From Chitinophagales bacterium (GTDB lineage Bacteria > Bacteroidota > Bacteroidia > Chitinophagales > Chitinophagaceae): a stretch of 64,000 nt of DNA. This document shows, piece after piece, positions 1 through 7,731 of this stretch. The notes under the pieces were generated by a model. The model was not told where the DNA came from, did no database searches, and saw only the letters and a list, made by a program, of their open reading frames with translations. The stretch covers positions 930,001 through 994,000 of the forward strand of contig JAFLBI010000001.1 of assembly GCA_017303835.1 (NCBI GenBank), written 5' to 3'. A program made the position numbers and the translations under genes. Each line of letters begins with the position of its first letter. Position 1 is the stretch's first letter.

Positions 1-54
1 CGGTTCACTGCTCCTCAGACACATTTGTAGTTAATCAAAGTTTGTTTCTCCGCA

Positions 55-222
55 TTAACATTTATGGTGAAAATCGCCACCTTCGCCAAGCCCTAAATCG
101 TTGCCTGCTTTTTTTTCAGTCCCCGCAGAGTCTTCCAATAAAGGAGACTCTGCGCTTACTTCACCAACTACTTGCTCTTTAAAGTAATCTTCGTTTAATA
201 ATTCTTCAATGCGGCATCTTGC
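55..222 (-). pseudogene. Possible coding remnant at left edge
   Basis: An open stretch of about 55 codons on the minus strand ends in TAA at 55-57 and has no ATG; a stop in the same frame lies at 223-225. The translation is acidic and protein-like (it contains IEELLNEDYFKEQ) and ends in HHKC. A short stretch in another frame just upstream (FEFKQDAALKNY) also looks coding, which would fit a frameshifted C-terminal fragment. I do not recognise the family. It could equally be non-coding leader DNA of the gene at 257. Confidence 0.22.
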
Positions 223-256
223 TTAAATTCAAAGAATTAGTTATGCATAGAATTAT

Positions 257-658
257 ATGAGAATCCTTTACCCATTCGCACACTGGCTGCTAACGGTTCT
301 TTTGTCACCACTTATGAGTAACCTACTCTTTTGTATGGTTTACCAAAGTCCATTAAGGCTAACCACTTTTTTTGAGCTCTACCCTGCTATCATCATCTTT
401 ATCTTCATTTTTTCTACACCAACTTTTCTTTGCTATTTGGTGCTATTTTTTATGCTCAAAAAATATCGGCTGCACATTCTTGTAGCCAAGCTTTGCCTAA
501 ATGCCACTGCCATCACAGGTATTCTTATCACCTGGTTTTATCTGGATGGAGGTTTTGGCTACCACCAGTTAGCCGGCACAATCATCAGCACATTACTTAT
601 TGGGTTTCTTTTGAAGCTGAAAAAAAGTTCAGCAAATAGTTCTCATACCGAAGATTGA
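257..658 (+). CDS. Small integral membrane protein, unknown function
   Basis: This 133-residue protein is almost entirely hydrophobic, with about four membrane segments (roughly residues 9-28, 39-65, 77-95 and 102-119) and a short polar tail. The ATG at 257 follows an A/T-rich leader. I recognise no family. A heptamer repeat array and then the acyl-CoA carboxylase gene follow it, about 170 bp away, so nothing in the context suggests a role. Coding status rests on the membrane pattern and uninterrupted frame. Confidence 0.6.
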   Translation: MRILYPFAHWLLTVLLSPLMSNLLFCMVYQSPLRLTTFFELYPAIIIFIFIFSTPTFLCYLVLFFMLKKYRLHILVAKLCLNATAITGILITWFYLDGGFGYHQLAGTIISTLLIGFLLKLKKSSANSSHTED

Positions 659-674
659 GCGTGTAAAAGATTAT

Positions 675-723
675 AACTACTAACTACTAACTACTAACTT
701 CTAACTTCTCAATTCTAACTTCT
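675..723. repeat. Heptamer tandem repeat, seven units
   Basis: Seven consecutive 7-nt units: AACTACT three times, AACTTCT twice, CAATTCT, and AACTTCT again. It sits in the intergenic gap after the membrane-protein gene. The rest of the gap to 828 shows no clear promoter; TTATTTTCG near 800 is a weak match to the phylum's -7 box. Confidence 0.85.
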
Positions 724-828
724 TCCCTGCTTACATTCAGCTTTGCCTTCAAACTTTCCTTCTATATATTCCTGCAATGGAATTAGTCCACGTTCCTTAT
801 TTTCGCCAAACTAACAACTGTTCGCTTT

Positions 829-2457
829 ATGAACCTGGAGCAAAATCGTAACGAAGACTGGATGAAACTGGCCCTTAGCCAAACACGTCAATACCTGGAG
901 CAGATTAAACTGGGTGGCGGTAAAAAAGCCATCGACAAACAACACGAGAAAAACAAACTCACACCGCGTGAGCGTATCGCCTACTTAATAGACAAGGATT
1001 CCACTTTCACAGAGATTGGTGCTTTTGCCGGTTTCGACATGTACACAGCAGAAGGCGGTTGCCCTGCCGGTGGTACGGTTGCCGGTATTGGTTATGTAAG
1101 CGGCAGACAATGTGTGATTGTGGCCAATGATCAAACTGTGAAAGCCGGTGCCTGGTTCCCCATCACAGGTAAGAAAAACCTACGCATGCAAGAGATTGCC
1201 ATGGAGAACCGCTTACCCATTATCTACCTCGTGGATAGTGCCGGTGTGTTTCTGCCCATGCAGGATGAAATCTTTCCTGATAAAGAACATTTCGGTCGCA
1301 TCTTCCGCAACAATGCCCGCATGAGTGCTATGGGCATTACACAAATTGCCGCAGTGATGGGCGCTTGTGTTGCAGGTGGTGCTTACCTACCCATCATGAG
1401 CGATGAAACCCTGATGGTGGAAGGCAATGGCAGTATTTTCCTCGCAGGTTCTTATTTGGTTAAAGCGGCCATCGGTGAAGACATCGACAATGAGCAACTC
1501 GGAGGTGCTGTTACGCATACAGAGATCAGTGGTATCGCAGATTATAAATTTCCTACAGAGCAAGCTTGCTTAGATCATATCAAAAATATCATGAGCAAAC
1601 TGGGCGACACACCCAAAGCCGGTTTTAATCGTATCGCGCCAGCACCACCCAAAAAGAAAACCGAAGAGCTCTACAGCATCATGTCTGTAAACAATGCCAA
1701 GCCCTATGATATGCAAGAGATCATTGAGCGCATTGTAGATGAGAGCAGCTTCGAACAATTCAAACAAGATTATGGCAAAACCATATTGTGTGGTTATGCG
1801 CGCATAGAAGGTTGGGCCGTGGGCATTGTAGCCAATCAACGCCTCATCACCAAAAACAAAAAAGGTGAAATGCAAATGGGCGGTGTGATTTATAACGATA
1901 GTGCCGACAAAGCTGCCCGCTTTATCATGAACTGCAACCAGAAAAAAATTCCTTTGGTCTTCTTACAAGACGTCACCGGTTTTATGGTGGGCAGTCGCAG
2001 TGAACATAGCGGCATCATTAAAGACGGCGCCAAGTTGGTGAATGCTGTAGCCAATTCTGTTGTTCCCAAGATCACCATCATCGTAGGCAATAGTTATGGT
2101 GCCGGCAATTATGCTATGTGTGGTAAAGCTTATGATCCACGTTTCATCTATGCATGGCCATCGGCGAAGATTGCCGTGATGGGTGGCGAACAAGCAGCCA
2201 AAACATTGTTACAAATTCAGGTAAGTGCCATGAAGGCCAAGGGCAAGGAAGTACCTGCAGAAGAAGAACAAGCATTACTCAATACCATCAAGAGCCGATA
2301 CGAGACACAGACCACGCCTTATTATGCAGCAGCACGTTTGTGGGTAGATGCCATTATTGATCCGCTGGAAACACGCCGGGTGATTGCAGAAGGTATTGCT
2401 GCAGCCAATCATAATCCCGATATGGAATCCTTTAAAACGGGCGTTTTTCAGGTCTAA
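829..2457 (+). CDS. Acyl-CoA carboxylase, carboxyltransferase (beta) subunit
   Basis: This 542-residue biotin-dependent carboxyltransferase moves carboxyl groups from carboxybiotin to an acyl-CoA in the cytosol. Both crotonase-like halves are present: the N-terminal oxyanion-hole region GGAYLPIMSDE near residue 183 and the C-terminal GNSYGAGNYAMCG near 420. Length and motifs such as DSAGVFLPMQDEIFPD and GSIFLAGSYLVKAA resemble methylcrotonoyl-CoA carboxylase beta more than propionyl-CoA carboxylase, so leucine breakdown is the likeliest pathway. Substrate specificity is inferred. The biotinylated alpha subunit is not in the window, so it must be encoded elsewhere. Confidence 0.93.
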   Translation: MNLEQNRNEDWMKLALSQTRQYLEQIKLGGGKKAIDKQHEKNKLTPRERIAYLIDKDSTFTEIGAFAGFDMYTAEGGCPAGGTVAGIGYVSGRQCVIVANDQTVKAGAWFPITGKKNLRMQEIAMENRLPIIYLVDSAGVFLPMQDEIFPDKEHFGRIFRNNARMSAMGITQIAAVMGACVAGGAYLPIMSDETLMVEGNGSIFLAGSYLVKAAIGEDIDNEQLGGAVTHTEISGIADYKFPTEQACLDHIKNIMSKLGDTPKAGFNRIAPAPPKKKTEELYSIMSVNNAKPYDMQEIIERIVDESSFEQFKQDYGKTILCGYARIEGWAVGIVANQRLITKNKKGEMQMGGVIYNDSADKAARFIMNCNQKKIPLVFLQDVTGFMVGSRSEHSGIIKDGAKLVNAVANSVVPKITIIVGNSYGAGNYAMCGKAYDPRFIYAWPSAKIAVMGGEQAAKTLLQIQVSAMKAKGKEVPAEEEQALLNTIKSRYETQTTPYYAAARLWVDAIIDPLETRRVIAEGIAAANHNPDMESFKTGVFQV

Positions 2458-2528
2458 TCACCAGTGGTCATAAATAGCGTTTGCGGTCTGCATTCTTTTG
2501 GTTTGTTTTGTTCTTCAATTGATGCAAG

Positions 2529-3320
2529 ATGACAGCAAGGAATTATTATGTGGTTGATGCGTTCACCAACAAATTATATGGTGGTAACCCCGCGGCTGTT
2601 TGTCCGCTGGAACAATGGTTGCCCGATGCCACCATGCAGGAAATAGCTGCAGAAAACAACCTGAGTGAAACGGTTTTCTTTGTGCCCGAGGGCGATCATT
2701 TCCGCATTCGCTGGTTTACCCCTGCGGTGGAAGTAAAACTCTGCGGTCATGCTACATTGGCTACTGCCCATGTGTTCTACACACAACTGGGTTGGACCAA
2801 ACCCGAGATTCGTTTTGATTCTTTGAGTGGCATACTTGTGGTAACGAAAACCGATAATGGCTATCAATTGGATTTTCCTGCCAATGCACCTGAAGTGGTA
2901 GAACAAGTACCTGCAGGTTTGTTTGAGGGTTTACGCATCAGCGATGCACCGGTGTACAAAACATCTTTCGATTATATGGTGGTGCTGCCCACACAAGCAA
3001 TGGTGGAAGCATTGAATCCTGATTTCAACACATTGGCACAAGTGCAAGCACGTGGTGTGATTGTAACGGCCAGAGGGAATGATGTGGATTTTGTATCGCG
3101 TTGTTTCTATCCGCAGAGCGGCGTGAATGAAGATCCGGTAACAGGTTCTGCGCACACCATCATGATACCTTATTGGGCACAGCAATTGAAGAAAACACGC
3201 ATGCAAGCCATGCAATTGTCTAAGCGTCGCGGCCACCTAGATGTAGAACTCGTGGGCGATCGTGCCTTGATGCGCGGACAAGCTGTATTGTATGCAAAAG
3301 GTGAATATTACAGCGCATGA
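2529..3320 (+). CDS. PhzF family isomerase/epimerase
   Basis: The 263-residue protein has the two-fold PhzF/diaminopimelate-epimerase-like fold. Visible hallmarks are GNPAAVC (residues 19-25), the catalytic-type glutamate E47 in NNLSETVFF, the motif KLCGHATLA, and DPVTGSAHT in the second half. PhzF proper isomerises trans-2,3-dihydro-3-hydroxyanthranilate in phenazine synthesis, but no phenazine genes are nearby and most homologues have unknown substrates, so only family membership is claimed. Its last four bases overlap the start of rnhA, implying translational coupling. Confidence 0.9.
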   Translation: MTARNYYVVDAFTNKLYGGNPAAVCPLEQWLPDATMQEIAAENNLSETVFFVPEGDHFRIRWFTPAVEVKLCGHATLATAHVFYTQLGWTKPEIRFDSLSGILVVTKTDNGYQLDFPANAPEVVEQVPAGLFEGLRISDAPVYKTSFDYMVVLPTQAMVEALNPDFNTLAQVQARGVIVTARGNDVDFVSRCFYPQSGVNEDPVTGSAHTIMIPYWAQQLKKTRMQAMQLSKRRGHLDVELVGDRALMRGQAVLYAKGEYYSA

Positions 3321-3784
3321 GTCACCCATTGATCATGTACACCGATGGATCGGCACGTGGTAATCCCGGACCCGGTGGTTATGGCGTTATTTTGATGTGG
3401 GGCAACCAAGCCAAGGAATTGTCTGAGGGCTATCGCCTCACCACCAATAACCGCATGGAATTGTTAGCGGTGATCAAAGGCTTGCAAGCATTAACACGCA
3501 AGCATATTCCCGTCACCATTTATTCTGATAGTCAGTATGTGGTAAAAGCAGTGCAAGAGAAATGGCTGGATAAATGGATTGCTACCGATTTCAAAGGTGG
3601 TAAGAAGAATCGTGATTTGTGGACGGAGTTTTATCATTTGTCGAAGCAGTTTCAATTGCGTTTTGTGTGGGTGAAGGGACATGCAGATAATCCATACAAC
3701 AATCGTTGCGATGAATTGGCTACGACTGCTGCCGATGGAAAAAATCTATTGGTGGATGAAGGCTATGAAGCCATCGCAGAATAA
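3317..3784 (+). CDS. rnhA: Ribonuclease HI
   Basis: This 155-residue enzyme cleaves the RNA strand of RNA-DNA hybrids. The metal-binding carboxylates are all visible: D10 in MYTDGSARGNPGPGG, E48 in NNRMELLA, D71 in YSDSQYV and D132 in NNRCDELA, together with H122 in VKGHADNPYN. The length matches E. coli RNase HI, and the basic-protrusion equivalent (KWLDKW, KGGKKNRD) is present. The start overlaps the PhzF stop (ATGA), and the Dph6-like gene follows after 9 bp, so the three are probably one transcript. Confidence 0.96.
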   Translation: MSHPLIMYTDGSARGNPGPGGYGVILMWGNQAKELSEGYRLTTNNRMELLAVIKGLQALTRKHIPVTIYSDSQYVVKAVQEKWLDKWIATDFKGGKKNRDLWTEFYHLSKQFQLRFVWVKGHADNPYNNRCDELATTAADGKNLLVDEGYEAIAE

Positions 3785-3793
3785 ATTCATTAC

Positions 3794-4453
3794 ATGAAAG
3801 CATTGGTTAGTTGGAGCGGTGGGAAGGACAGTTGTTTTGCGGCCATGCAAGCAAAAGCGCAAGGCTATGCACCAACCGTATTGCTGAATGTATTGAATGA
3901 AGCGGGTAAGATTTCTCGCTCGCATGGAATTCCATCAGCAATATTACAAGCGCAAGCCACTGCAGCAGGTTTACCTATTGAACTCATCAGTAGCAGCTGG
4001 CAAGAATATGAGCAACATTTTACGGGTGCCTTAGCGCGATTGAAAGCAGAACACGAATTAAGTCACGCCATCTTTGGCGATATCGATTTACAACCGCACC
4101 GCGATTGGGAAGAAAAGGTTTGCGCGAATGCGGGACTCACCGCTGTGTTACCACTCTGGTTACAAGAAAGAAAAGCATTGGTATTACAAATGCTGGATGC
4201 AGGCATTGACACGATGATTGTGAGTTGCAATACCACCATGGGTGAACGCTTTTTGGGGCAACGCCTCACTCCTGCTTTAATCGATGAACTGGAAGCTTTG
4301 GGTATTGATGCTTGTGGCGAGAACGGCGAGTTTCATACCCTGGTACTCAACTGTCCTTTATTCAGCCAACCCATTGATGTGCAGGTGCGCAACAAAATTC
4401 AACACGAACAATACTGGTTTACAGAACTAGAATTAACCCAAGCCTCCGGCTGA
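3794..4453 (+). CDS. Dph6-like ATP pyrophosphatase (diphthine-ammonia ligase family)
   Basis: This 219-residue protein begins with the PP-loop SGGKDS (residues 8-13) that binds ATP in adenosine-nucleotide alpha-hydrolase enzymes. A second family motif, GENGEFHTLV, lies near residue 174. Eukaryotic and archaeal relatives make diphthamide on elongation factor 2, but bacteria lack diphthamide, so the bacterial substrate is unknown; amidation or adenylation of a small molecule is only an inference. It is the last gene of the PhzF-rnhA cluster. Confidence 0.85.
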   Translation: MKALVSWSGGKDSCFAAMQAKAQGYAPTVLLNVLNEAGKISRSHGIPSAILQAQATAAGLPIELISSSWQEYEQHFTGALARLKAEHELSHAIFGDIDLQPHRDWEEKVCANAGLTAVLPLWLQERKALVLQMLDAGIDTMIVSCNTTMGERFLGQRLTPALIDELEALGIDACGENGEFHTLVLNCPLFSQPIDVQVRNKIQHEQYWFTELELTQASG

Positions 4454-4455
4454 CG

Positions 4456-4602
4456 CAAAATGCATTGCATTTTGGTCAGGGTTAACCCCGACAACGCCAT
4501 GTGATGGCTTTTGTCGGCTCACTAAATTTACGCCCCTAGCCTAACGGCTTTAATAGCCTTTCGTTTGAGCATTTTTTTTGCAGTTGCACTGCAAAAAAAA
4601 TG
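4456..4602. repeat. Cluster of three hairpins between convergent genes
   Basis: Three inverted repeats lie in 150 bp. First, CAAAATGCA (4456-4464) pairs with TGCATTTTG (4466-4474). Second, CCGACAACGCCAT (4488-4500) pairs almost perfectly with bases 4504-4517. Third, a perfect 15-bp arm at 4570-4584 with a T8 tract is matched by 4588-4602 with an A8 tract, separated by three bases. The first could end the upstream transcript; the third could terminate in either direction because of its T/A tracts. Confidence 0.7.
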
Positions 4603-4612
4603 GGTTAAAATG

Positions 4613-4641
4613 AATAACCCCCGCATGTTGCGAGGGTTATT
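4613..4641 (-). terminator. Terminator of the DUF6580 gene
   Basis: Arms at 4613-4625 (AATAACCCCCGCA) and 4629-4641 pair with one mismatch and a 3-base loop. On the minus strand it follows the DUF6580 stop by about 20 bp and is followed by a T-rich stretch. Confidence 0.65.
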
Positions 4642-4663
4642 ACTGTATACTTCCTTGTCCTTC

Positions 4664-5230
4664 CTAGGCAATGCGTTTGCTGCCCGCGAACCGAGTAATG
4701 AGGTAATAACCACCAAAGAAGATGGCCGAGAAAAATACGGTACCCAGTAAACTGTTCTGGTAAAAAGGCAGTCCATCCTGGTAGCATAGCATGAGGCCTT
4801 CAAAAGTCATGGGGCGCTTATAGCCACCATTACCGGCCCATACCATGAAATTAGACACCAGGAAAAATAAAGTAGGTGCAGTTACTGCTGCAGCTGTCAC
4901 AGATAATGCGTTGTTCTTTCTAATGGCAAATCCCACAACAGTTACTGCTGCAAAGAGCAAGTAATTGCTGATCATACCGGAATAGAAACCGGGGATCATG
5001 GAATAGCCCATCTTGTAAGATATCTGGTAAAGAAGGTCTGACAATAACATAGATAACAAGGGCAATGCAAAAGCATATTGCTTGCTACGCGCAAAGAGAA
5101 AACCACCAAAGAGGGCTACGGCAATCTGGGGTGCGAAACCATAAGGTCTGCCCGGGAAAACACGATACAGGGCGGTTACCAATACCATGGCCGCCAGAGC
5201 CCATATAAAAGAACGATTCAGTTTCATCAT
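4664..5230 (-). CDS. DUF6580 family membrane protein
   Basis: This 188-residue protein has about five or six membrane segments, with features of the DUF6580 family: an N-terminal ALYRVFPGRPYGFAPQIAVALFGG stretch (quoted here in parts: RPYGFAP, ALFGG) and FLVSNFMVWAG before the last helices. The family resembles energy-coupling-factor S components and is sometimes called a putative transport protein, but no substrate is known. Start is one of two adjacent ATG codons (5230 or 5227). It is transcribed alone, convergent with the Dph6-like gene. Confidence 0.85.
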   Translation of the reverse strand: MMKLNRSFIWALAAMVLVTALYRVFPGRPYGFAPQIAVALFGGFLFARSKQYAFALPLLSMLLSDLLYQISYKMGYSMIPGFYSGMISNYLLFAAVTVVGFAIRKNNALSVTAAAVTAPTLFFLVSNFMVWAGNGGYKRPMTFEGLMLCYQDGLPFYQNSLLGTVFFSAIFFGGYYLITRFAGSKRIA

Positions 5231-5246
5231 TTAATCAGTTACGGAA

Positions 5247-5254
5247 CAAAAATA
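5247..5254 (-). promoter_or_regulatory. Candidate -7 box for the DUF6580 gene
   Basis: On the minus strand the sequence reads TATTTTTG, an exact match to the Bacteroidota -7 consensus TAnnTTTG, 17 bp before the start codon. No good -33 TTTG is seen, so support is partial. Confidence 0.4.
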
Positions 5255-5303
5255 GGTCTTAAAACCATTCAGCCACATTCTGTTATCCTCATAATGTGGA
5301 ATT

Positions 5304-6509
5304 TTAGCCCTGAGGCACAAAAGCCTTGAAAATGGTGCATGCACCCGAGGTTTCAATGGCATATTGCCCACCAGCCAGCACGGCTGCAGCTTCTCCCGTC
5401 TTCAGGGTGAGCTCATTATTGATCACACAGCCCCCCTCGGTAACAAACAGAATTTCCAGCGAAGCGGCTGTGGATGTATAGCCTGAACCATTCAATTCCA
5501 GTCGGGAAATACCAAAATCCGGAACGGGACAAGGATAGACGATCTCGCCATTTTTGAGGTCGTTGCCCTTCATCACATTGGGCACTACTGGTTCGCAGGA
5601 AGTGTGCTTCATCAGTTCGGGCACATCGATATGCTTGGGGGTGAGTCCGCCGCGGAGCACATTATCGCTATTCGCCATGAGCTCCATATTCTGTCCTTCC
5701 AGATAAGCATGTGGAATACCTGCACTTTGGAAGATAGCACTACCCTTTTCAATGAAGACGATATTGAAGAAATAGATAGAGAATACACCACGATCGATAT
5801 CAGTGATCTCTGTTTGACCATCAAATAGCTTGCTCACCCACCAGCCTGGCATGGAGCGATCCAGTTCGCCATCCTGCTTGCGGCGCAGTTCACGTTTCAC
5901 GAGTGGCAGCAGCATATTGTTGATATCGGCCTGAGCCATTTCCATCACAAAGCGATACAGGGCTTGTGCGCCTTCGCGGCGATAGAGTCCGATGAGGATA
6001 TTGAACTCTGGTACATCTTCTAAAATCTTGTTGAGCGATTCAGCAGAGCGGAAACCATGCAGCAACCAGAAATCGCTCAGGGCAACCATGACTTCGGGCT
6101 TGTGGTTGCGGTCTTTGTAATTACGATGAGGTGCAGAGATGGGAATGCCAGCCGCTTCTTCTGCATCAAAACCTTTTTCTGCTTCTGCTTTGGTAGGATG
6201 CACTTGAATGCTCAGCATGTCTTTTACATCCAGTACTTTGAAGAGATAAGGTAGTTCGCCAAAGCGATCGAATACTTGTTGATTGATGGTATTGGCAGGA
6301 TCTTCTTTGACGAGTTGATTCAAGTTGATTTCACCTTCTTGATCCAACAGCACGGAAGAAGCCGAGGGATGGGCACCCATCCAGTATTCAGCGCAAGGCT
6401 GATTGTTTGCATTATCGATGCCTAAGAGTTGAGGAATGAAAGTTTGTCCGCCCCATGCATAGTGTTGCACTTTTCCTTTGAGTCGGTAGATTTTTTTGTT
6501 TGTGGCCAT
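5304..6509 (-). CDS. manA: Mannose-6-phosphate isomerase, class I
   Basis: This 401-residue zinc enzyme interconverts fructose 6-phosphate and mannose 6-phosphate, feeding nucleotide-sugar synthesis or mannose use. Zinc ligands are recognisable: Q102 and H104 in LSIQVHPTKAE, E139 in NHKPEVM, and the histidine in GIPHAYLEGQNMEL near residue 267. The N-terminal motif HYAWGG and AEYWMGAHPSA are also typical. Length is close to the E. coli enzyme. It is monocistronic, divergent from yraN, with an 85-bp intergenic region. Confidence 0.94.
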   Translation of the reverse strand: MATNKKIYRLKGKVQHYAWGGQTFIPQLLGIDNANNQPCAEYWMGAHPSASSVLLDQEGEINLNQLVKEDPANTINQQVFDRFGELPYLFKVLDVKDMLSIQVHPTKAEAEKGFDAEEAAGIPISAPHRNYKDRNHKPEVMVALSDFWLLHGFRSAESLNKILEDVPEFNILIGLYRREGAQALYRFVMEMAQADINNMLLPLVKRELRRKQDGELDRSMPGWWVSKLFDGQTEITDIDRGVFSIYFFNIVFIEKGSAIFQSAGIPHAYLEGQNMELMANSDNVLRGGLTPKHIDVPELMKHTSCEPVVPNVMKGNDLKNGEIVYPCPVPDFGISRLELNGSGYTSTAASLEILFVTEGGCVINNELTLKTGEAAAVLAGGQYAIETSGACTIFKAFVPQG

Positions 6510-6594
6510 ACACTTGGTTTTTCAAGATAGCTGTATTGTTTATGATTCAGTTGCAGCAATGCTTTGCAGGCATTAATTTACTTGGTAAAAAGCC

Positions 6595-6951
6595 ATGCAG
6601 TCTAATAAAGATAAGGGCAAACAGGGAGAAGACCTCGCTGCGCAATATCTTTTAGATAAAGCTTATCACATACTGGAAAGAAACTGGCGCTATCGCCATG
6701 CGGAAGTAGACTTGATTGCCAGCAAAGCCAACCGATTACATTTTGTGGAAGTGAAGACCCGATACAGTGTGCGCTATGGTATGCCTGAGGAAAGTTTCAA
6801 CCGGGACAAGATGCGCTCGCTTAAACTGGCAGCAGAAGCTTATCAATTAGCACATCCCGAATGGAAATATTTGCAGTTCGATATTGTATCCATCATCATG
6901 CTCAATGATGCAGTGCAGGAAATTCGTTTGTTTGAGGATGTGTATTTCTAG
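6595..6951 (+). CDS. YraN family (UPF0102) endonuclease-like protein
   Basis: This 118-residue protein has the RecB-like nuclease signature of the YraN family: an early KGKQGEDLAAQYL helix, AEVDLIA around residue 40 and VEVKTR around residue 56, giving the D...ExK catalytic arrangement. Family members are small and widespread; their cellular role is unproven, with links to Holliday-junction processing or DNA uptake only suggested. Start is the ATG at 6595. Confidence 0.88.
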   Translation: MQSNKDKGKQGEDLAAQYLLDKAYHILERNWRYRHAEVDLIASKANRLHFVEVKTRYSVRYGMPEESFNRDKMRSLKLAAEAYQLAHPEWKYLQFDIVSIIMLNDAVQEIRLFEDVYF

Positions 6952-6956
6952 TGAAT

Positions 6957-7153
6957 GGTTGGTGTCTCCACCAACCATATTTTCGGTGCCAATTTCGTTT
7001 GCTAAAATTTCGGTTGGTCGGGAGACCAACCGATAAAAGAGATTCAACAATCTCAACAACCAAATACAAGACCGCAGGGTCTACGCCTATGGCGCAAGAC
7101 CCTGCGGGGACAAAGAAATATATTATTTTGTCCCCCTCTCCTTTGGAGAGGGG
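6957..7153. repeat. Intergenic repeat element with four hairpins
   Basis: The gap between yraN and the YkgJ-type gene holds four inverted repeats: GGTTGGTG/CACCAACC (6957-6964, 6969-6976), CGGTTGGTC/GACCAACCG (7011-7019, 7024-7032), CCGCAGGGTCT/AGACCCTGCGG (7072-7082, 7097-7107) and CCCCTCTCC/GGAGAGGGG (7133-7141, 7145-7153). The first two share GGTTGG cores and look like copies of one unit. The last, followed by TAAGGGGTGAGGTC, resembles a short repeat seen dispersed in many bacterial genomes. Confidence 0.75.
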
Positions 7154-7165
7154 TAAGGGGTGAGG

Positions 7166-7669
7166 TCAGTTCTCTAATTGATCCATCATCTTCTCCACCA
7201 TGCGGTAAGTGGCAGGACAATATTCCACGTTCTGCTGATGTACATGGATATACTCCACCATTTTCTTTTTCTTCAAATGTGGAAAGCCAGCGCAATCAGC
7301 CGGACGCACTTCGTAAATGCTGCAGTAATGTGTCTTTGGATCGAGGAACTGACAAGGCTGTGATTTATTCATCCAGTCGCCATCCTTCTCATCAAAATAC
7401 AGCCACTTATCAATGAACTGCTGAGAGGTCATGTCCAGAAATTCAGCTATACGCTTGATATCGGCTTTGGTGTAGGTTGGGCTCATCGTCTTGCAGCAGT
7501 TGGCACAGCTTAAGCAATCCACTTCCTGCCATACTTCTGCATCTATTTTTTCAGCCAGTTTATCCAAACCCTTGGGTGGTCTGCGTTCAATCTTTGTAAG
7601 AAAACGTTTGAATGCTTTTTTGTTGTGTCTTACTTTCTGCTTGAAGGAACGTAGGTTGACGAGCTGCAT
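7166..7669 (-). CDS. YkgJ family cysteine-cluster protein
   Basis: This 167-residue protein carries the zinc/iron-chelating cysteine-cluster domain: DCLSCANCC near residues 51-59, then PCQF, HYCSIYEVRPADCAGFPH, giving eight conserved cysteines. The family is thought to bind iron-sulfur or zinc; no reaction is established. The basic N-terminus (KQKVRHNKKAFKRF) could be a leader for binding. The gene is divergent from xerD, with start codons about 60 bp apart. Confidence 0.88.
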   Translation of the reverse strand: MQLVNLRSFKQKVRHNKKAFKRFLTKIERRPPKGLDKLAEKIDAEVWQEVDCLSCANCCKTMSPTYTKADIKRIAEFLDMTSQQFIDKWLYFDEKDGDWMNKSQPCQFLDPKTHYCSIYEVRPADCAGFPHLKKKKMVEYIHVHQQNVEYCPATYRMVEKMMDQLEN

Positions 7670-7731
7670 GATGAATTGTTGTATGTTTATAGCGGCAGCG
7701 AATTTAGTTGAATTCGATTATACCTGAACAG

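Noticed and set aside
4565-4750. Small plus-strand frame at 4565-4750
   Set aside because: It runs through the hairpin T8/A8 tracts and antisense to DUF6580; not a credible gene.
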